Source of the DNA: Halococcus saccharolyticus DSM 5350
Lineage (GTDB): Archaea > Halobacteriota > Halobacteria > Halobacteriales > Halococcaceae
Length of the DNA stretch: 64,000 nucleotides
Assembly: GCF_000336915.1 (NCBI RefSeq)
Contig: NZ_AOMD01000025.1
Span: 160,431 to 224,430 of the forward strand
Reading direction: 5' to 3'
This document shows positions 60,683 to 64,000 of this stretch, one piece after another. Below the pieces are notes generated by a model. That model saw only the letters and a list, made by a program, of their open reading frames with translations. It had not been told where the DNA came from and did no database searches. How positions within the stretch are numbered: the first letter of the stretch is position 1; each line of letters begins with the position of its first letter. The translations under genes and the position numbers were made by a program.

Positions 60683-61543
60683 CTATGCTGGCTTCGCCGG
60701 GGCCGCACTCATCGCCGAGCTGTTGGAGGTGTTGCCGCCTGCCGAAGCGTTGCCGCCCGCGGAGGCGTTACCGCCGGCTGCCTCCTGCTGGCTGAGCCAC
60801 TGCTGGTACTCGCCCTGGGGCATCACGGTCATGTTCGCGAGCATCCCGGAGTGACCCGAGCCACAGAACTCGGCGCAGTAGAGCTGGTAGGAGCCGGGTT
60901 CGGTGGGTTTGGTCTTGATGGTGTTGTACTCACCGGGGACCGCGTCCTGTTTCAGCCCGAGTTCGGGGACGTGGACCGCGTGGATCACGTCGGTCGAGGT
61001 GATATGGAAGTAGGCGTCGGTCCCGTTCGGAACGGCGAGCGTGGAGGCGTTGACACCTGCCTCGGGGTAGTGGAAGGTCCAGCCCCACTGGTAGGAGATG
61101 ACCTCGACCTCGACCGCGTCACTGTCTGGCGGCGGTGCGGTCGCCCCCGACTGGTTGATCAGTACGTCCGCCTGGGCCTGCTGTTGGGCCTGTGCCTGAC
61201 CGCCGCTCGCGTCGGGGACCAGCGAGACGTAGGGGTTGGCGAGGACGACGAACGACGCGAGGCCGACGAACAGTAGGATGATCGCGGTCGTGATCGTCCA
61301 CGTGATCTCGAGGCGGCGATTCTCCCTGGTTGGTTGGGGATCGTCGTTGTTCCGGAACCGGATAACCGTATAGATCAGGATGACTTCGACGAGGATCGTG
61401 ATCGGGATCGCCACGTACAGCAGCGAGGTGTTCAGGTTCGAGATCATCCGCTCGGTGACCGACTGCGCCATCGCCGGCTCGACAGCGACGAGAAGTAACG
61501 CGACGACGAGCGGGGCGAAGAGGCCGATACGCGTTCGCTTCAT
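60683..61543 (-). CDS. coxB: Cytochrome oxidase subunit II (CuA)
   Basis: 286 residues. A signal peptide ends near AMAQSVTE. Two helices (about 40-60 and 78-104) follow. The cupredoxin domain has the CuA ligands in YCAEFCGSGHSGM (about 231-243), preceded by the His in DVIHAVHVPELG. The final 40 residues are an Ala/Gly/Asn/Ser low-complexity tail with repeated GGNASA. It accepts electrons from a cytochrome or halocyanin. Start MKRTRIGLF fits the signal peptide; the promoter is at 61568-61577. Confidence 0.95.
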   Translation of the reverse strand: MKRTRIGLFAPLVVALLLVAVEPAMAQSVTERMISNLNTSLLYVAIPITILVEVILIYTVIRFRNNDDPQPTRENRRLEITWTITTAIILLFVGLASFVVLANPYVSLVPDASGGQAQAQQQAQADVLINQSGATAPPPDSDAVEVEVISYQWGWTFHYPEAGVNASTLAVPNGTDAYFHITSTDVIHAVHVPELGLKQDAVPGEYNTIKTKPTEPGSYQLYCAEFCGSGHSGMLANMTVMPQGEYQQWLSQQEAAGGNASAGGNASAGGNTSNSSAMSAAPAKPA

Positions 61544-61567
61544 TTGGTCTGGAGTTTGCCGGTAGCG

Positions 61568-61577
61568 CATAAATACC
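61568..61577 (-). promoter_or_regulatory. TATA-like box for coxB in the divergent gap
   Basis: On the minus strand GGTATTTATG, about 25-34 nt before the coxB start, in the 94-bp gap shared with the divergent ctaB gene. Confidence 0.45.
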
Positions 61578-61637
61578 TGCTGACTTTCCCGTTCGGTGGC
61601 CGAAAACGCGGGGCCTAAGTGCGACCGCGACGAAGCG

Positions 61638-63146
61638 ATGAGTCGAGTTACACCAGCCGTGGCCACCCATACAGATTCCGTCCCGACGCGGGTGACGACG
61701 CTGCTCGCCGCCGCCGCCGTCGGCGTCTACCTCCTGATCGTGATCGGGGCGACCACGACGCTCTCACACGCAGCCACCGCGTGTACGACGTGGCCAGCCT
61801 GCGGCGTCGATCTCTCGAATCCACGCCTCGCCATCGCGTGGGGCCATCGCATCGCTGCGGCTCTCGTCGGCCTGCTCGTCCTCGGCGCGATCGTCGCTGC
61901 CTGGCGCGCGCCGGCCCCACGACGCGCGAAGACCGTTCTCGCCGTGCCGTTCGTGCTCTATCCGATCCAGATCGGGATCGGTGCGCTCGCCGCAACCACC
62001 AGCGCGACGTGGATCTCGACCGCCCACCTGCTCTGTGGCGTCGGGATCTTCACCGGTCTCGTCGTCGCGCTCGCGTGGACGCTCGAAATCGATGTTCCTG
62101 CGGCCGCACCGGACAGCGACACACAGCTCGCCGAAGCCACACCATCGGCCGCGACGACAGACGACCGGACGACGACTAAGACACCATCCGCCGATAGCCA
62201 CCGTGACCCGACGGTTGCCGAGAACGACGTAGAAGCGGTATCGACGCGATCGCCGTCCCCTGTTGACAGAGGGGTGATCGAACGCGCACGAACCGTCGGG
62301 GCGGCGTACTTCCGGCTGATGAAACCCCGGCTGATGTGGCTGCTGTGTCTGGTCGCAGCCGCCGGGATGGCGCTCGCCGCCGGGCCGGGGCTCGACGCCG
62401 GCACCGTCGTCCGGGTGCTCGGCGGTGGCGTGCTCGCGATCGGCGCGAGCGGCACGTTCAACCACGTCCTCGAACGCGACATCGACCGCCGGATGCAGCG
62501 AACCGCCGATCGGCCGCTCGCGACCGACGAAGTGGGCGTCCGCAACGCGATGGCCTTCGGCTGCGTGCTCGCGGTCGCGTCGCTCGGCCTGTTCCTCACC
62601 GTGAACCTGCTCGCGGCCGCGCTCGGGCTGTGTGCCATCCTGTTTTACAGCGTGATCTACACCCTGGTTCTCAAACCCAATACTGTACAGAACACGGTAC
62701 TCGGGGGTGCAGCGGGCGCGCTGCCGGCGATCATCGGCTGGGTCGGCGTAACGGGGAAGATCGGGATCCCTGGACTCGCGCTCGCGGGTGTGATCTTCCT
62801 CTGGACGCCGGCGCACTTCTACAATCTCGCGCTCGCGTACAAGGATGACTACGAGCGTGCCGACTTCCCGATGATGCCCGTGGTCCGTGGTGAGCGGGTC
62901 ACGCGCCGGCACATCCTGTGGTATCTCGGTGCGACCCTCCTCGGCGCGAGCGTGCTCGCGGCGGTCGCCGAACTCGGCTGGCTCTACGCCGCGGCCACGG
63001 TCGCCTTCGGCGGTGTGTTCCTCTGGTCGGTGGTCCGACTCCACCGCGAGCGGACCGAAAACGCCGCGTTCCGGGCGTTTCACGCGTCGAACGCGTACCT
63101 CGGTGCGGTGCTCGTCGCGGTCGTGATCGACGCCATCGTGTTGTGA
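61638..63146 (+). CDS. ctaB: Haem O synthase fused to a short CtaA-like (haem A synthase) domain
   Basis: 502 residues. The first 165 have four helices with His in TTLSHAATACTTWPACG, WGHRIAAALVG and STAHLLCGVG, the pattern of a half-size CtaA haem A synthase. A hydrophilic linker (about 170-225, Thr/Asp-rich) leads to a UbiA/CtaB prenyltransferase with NHVLERDIDRRMQRTADRPL (about 275-294) and KDDYERADFPMMPVV (about 398-412). Together the domains would make haem O and then haem A for the oxidase encoded alongside. Start at MSRVTPAV. Confidence 0.88.
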   Translation: MSRVTPAVATHTDSVPTRVTTLLAAAAVGVYLLIVIGATTTLSHAATACTTWPACGVDLSNPRLAIAWGHRIAAALVGLLVLGAIVAAWRAPAPRRAKTVLAVPFVLYPIQIGIGALAATTSATWISTAHLLCGVGIFTGLVVALAWTLEIDVPAAAPDSDTQLAEATPSAATTDDRTTTKTPSADSHRDPTVAENDVEAVSTRSPSPVDRGVIERARTVGAAYFRLMKPRLMWLLCLVAAAGMALAAGPGLDAGTVVRVLGGGVLAIGASGTFNHVLERDIDRRMQRTADRPLATDEVGVRNAMAFGCVLAVASLGLFLTVNLLAAALGLCAILFYSVIYTLVLKPNTVQNTVLGGAAGALPAIIGWVGVTGKIGIPGLALAGVIFLWTPAHFYNLALAYKDDYERADFPMMPVVRGERVTRRHILWYLGATLLGASVLAAVAELGWLYAAATVAFGGVFLWSVVRLHRERTENAAFRAFHASNAYLGAVLVAVVIDAIVL

Positions 63147-63168
63147 TCTCACACCATCCATACTACCC

Positions 63169-63846
63169 ATGAGCTACGACCGCATCGCCATCCGCGATCG
63201 CCTCGCCCGTGTCAGTCCGACCCCCGAAACTCTACTGTGGGGCGCGATTCTCGTCACCGCCGAACTTCTGGCGCTGTTGCTCTACCTCGTCCAGCCGAAC
63301 GTGACGCCGACCGCGATCCGATACTACGTCTATCCGTTCATCTGGATCAACGTCGGTCTCTGGGCGCTCTTCCGGATCGATCCACCGGCAGCGAGTCGGC
63401 GGCGACGCTACGCCGCGAGTGCGCTCGCGGTCGGGTACTTCGCCGTGCTCGCGTACGCTGGCGGGCTCGTGGGCTCCGGTCTCGGCGAGATGGCGACCGG
63501 GCTCCGGATCGCCCCCCTGCCGCCGGGACAGGGCCCCGCACTGATCTATGGCGGTGAGGCGATCCGACTGGTGCTCTTCCCGTACAGGATCGTGGGCTAC
63601 GTCGCGCTCGCCGCGCTCGTCTACGCCACCGTCCTCGACGTGGCGGGCTCGGCGATCGGGGGCGTTCTCGGACTGTTCTCGTGTGTGAGCTGTACGTGGC
63701 CCGTGATCGCCTCACTCGTCGGCGGCGTCGCCGGAGGCTCCTCGGCGGTCGCAAGTGCTGCACTTTCCGAATCGTACGGACTCTCGACCGTGATCTTCGT
63801 CGTCACGGTCGGACTGCTGTACTGGCGACCGTTCGGTGGCGAGTAG
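63169..63846 (+). CDS. Membrane protein of the cox cluster (DUF7546-like)
   Basis: 225 residues with six to seven hydrophobic helices. A CVSCTWPVIASLVGGVAGGS stretch (about 166-185) has two Cys and a Gly-rich helix and is the most distinctive feature. It follows ctaB by 22 bp, so it is probably co-transcribed. I remember similar proteins as DUF7546 at haloarchaeal oxidase loci. The CxxC could serve copper delivery or thiol chemistry, which is speculation. Confidence 0.65.
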   Translation: MSYDRIAIRDRLARVSPTPETLLWGAILVTAELLALLLYLVQPNVTPTAIRYYVYPFIWINVGLWALFRIDPPAASRRRRYAASALAVGYFAVLAYAGGLVGSGLGEMATGLRIAPLPPGQGPALIYGGEAIRLVLFPYRIVGYVALAALVYATVLDVAGSAIGGVLGLFSCVSCTWPVIASLVGGVAGGSSAVASAALSESYGLSTVIFVVTVGLLYWRPFGGE

Positions 63847-63916
63847 CGCCGCAGTAGCCACGGCAGAGGAACGAGGACGGGCAAAGCGTAAATCGCCCGC
63901 GTCCGTCGTGAGGTGC

Positions 63917-64000
63917 ATGGCAACCGTCGAGATCGAATACTGCGTCCCGTGTGGCTTCCTCGAACGAGCCGAAGCAATCCAACACGCGCTGCTCGCCGGT
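63917..64000 (+). CDS. Rdx/SelW-like thioredoxin-fold protein, start only (runs past the window)
   Basis: 28 residues visible: MATVEIEYCVPCGFLERAEA and so on. The CVPC pair immediately after a first strand (VEIEYC) is the hallmark of the Rdx/SelW/SelT family. In this family the first Cys is Sec in some animals but Cys here. The rest of the gene is outside. It starts 70 bp after the DUF7546-like gene on the same strand. Confidence 0.75.
   Translation, partial: MATVEIEYCVPCGFLERAEAIQHALLAG

Noticed and set aside
1-64000. rRNA genes, CRISPR arrays or transposases
   Set aside because: No conserved rRNA segment, regular spaced repeat or DDE/RuvC-type transposase motif was seen on either strand.

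Overview
The window is chromosomal DNA of a haloarchaeon (class Halobacteria). The evidence is high GC content, strongly acidic proteins, Tat-type lipoprotein signals (twin Arg plus a lipobox Cys), and archaeal information genes: a tandem-fused histone, RPA-type ssDNA-binding protein, aIF2-beta, RtcB with archease, an archaeal CCA-adding enzyme, and a tRNA with a bulge-helix-bulge intron. Many start codons lie 25-30 nt after a TATA-like box, which suggests leaderless mRNAs. The genus cannot be fixed from the sequence. I see no rRNA, CRISPR array or intact insertion sequence.

Layout. 0-14 kb: end of a TrkH potassium transporter, dodecin, two related membrane proteins, a YdjM-like hydrolase, a class V aminotransferase, small haloarchaeal proteins, a universal stress protein, MscS, a PAC2 protein, an eIF2B-like protein, the DUF502-archease-RtcB operon, an acetyltransferase and tRNA-Val. 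14-28 kb: an ABC exporter, a creatininase-family amidohydrolase, an NMT1-type ABC importer, membrane and pterin genes, aIF2-beta, an Azf-like glucose-6-phosphate dehydrogenase, MaoC and VOC enzymes, and tRNA-Arg. 28-38.5 kb: RPA, histone and a histone-deacetylase-like protein in a row; a pair of Cys-Cys-ending proteins (one an HxlR-type regulator); the CCA enzyme; tRNA-Asn and an intron-containing CAT tRNA; NDH-2; an RCK-DHH fusion and a CBS-ParB protein. 38.5-51.7 kb: an ABC-2 exporter with an ArsR-type regulator, methylmalonyl-CoA mutase, acetyl-CoA synthetase, a complete branched-chain-amino-acid-type ABC importer ending in a thioredoxin-like protein, and a stress protein. 51.7-64 kb: a terminal oxidase cluster (coxA, coxC, coxB, a CtaA/CtaB fusion, several small membrane proteins including one of 28 residues) interrupted by a large FAD/Fe-S 2-hydroxyacid dehydrogenase.

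How the genes fit together. Acs and Mcm feed acetate and propionate-type carbon into central metabolism. NDH-2 and the FAD/Fe-S dehydrogenase would deliver electrons to the quinone pool, and the cox cluster reduces oxygen. RtcB, archease, the CCA enzyme and the intron-bearing tRNA form a tRNA maturation theme, though the genes are not all adjacent.

Most unusual items: a family of three dispersed repeats whose hairpin stem changes sequence while still pairing; the CC-ending gene pair; a histone with a single lysine coupled to a deacetylase-like gene; duplicated tRNA 3' ends next to tRNA-Asn and tRNA-Arg; and a 28-residue membrane microprotein in the cox cluster.
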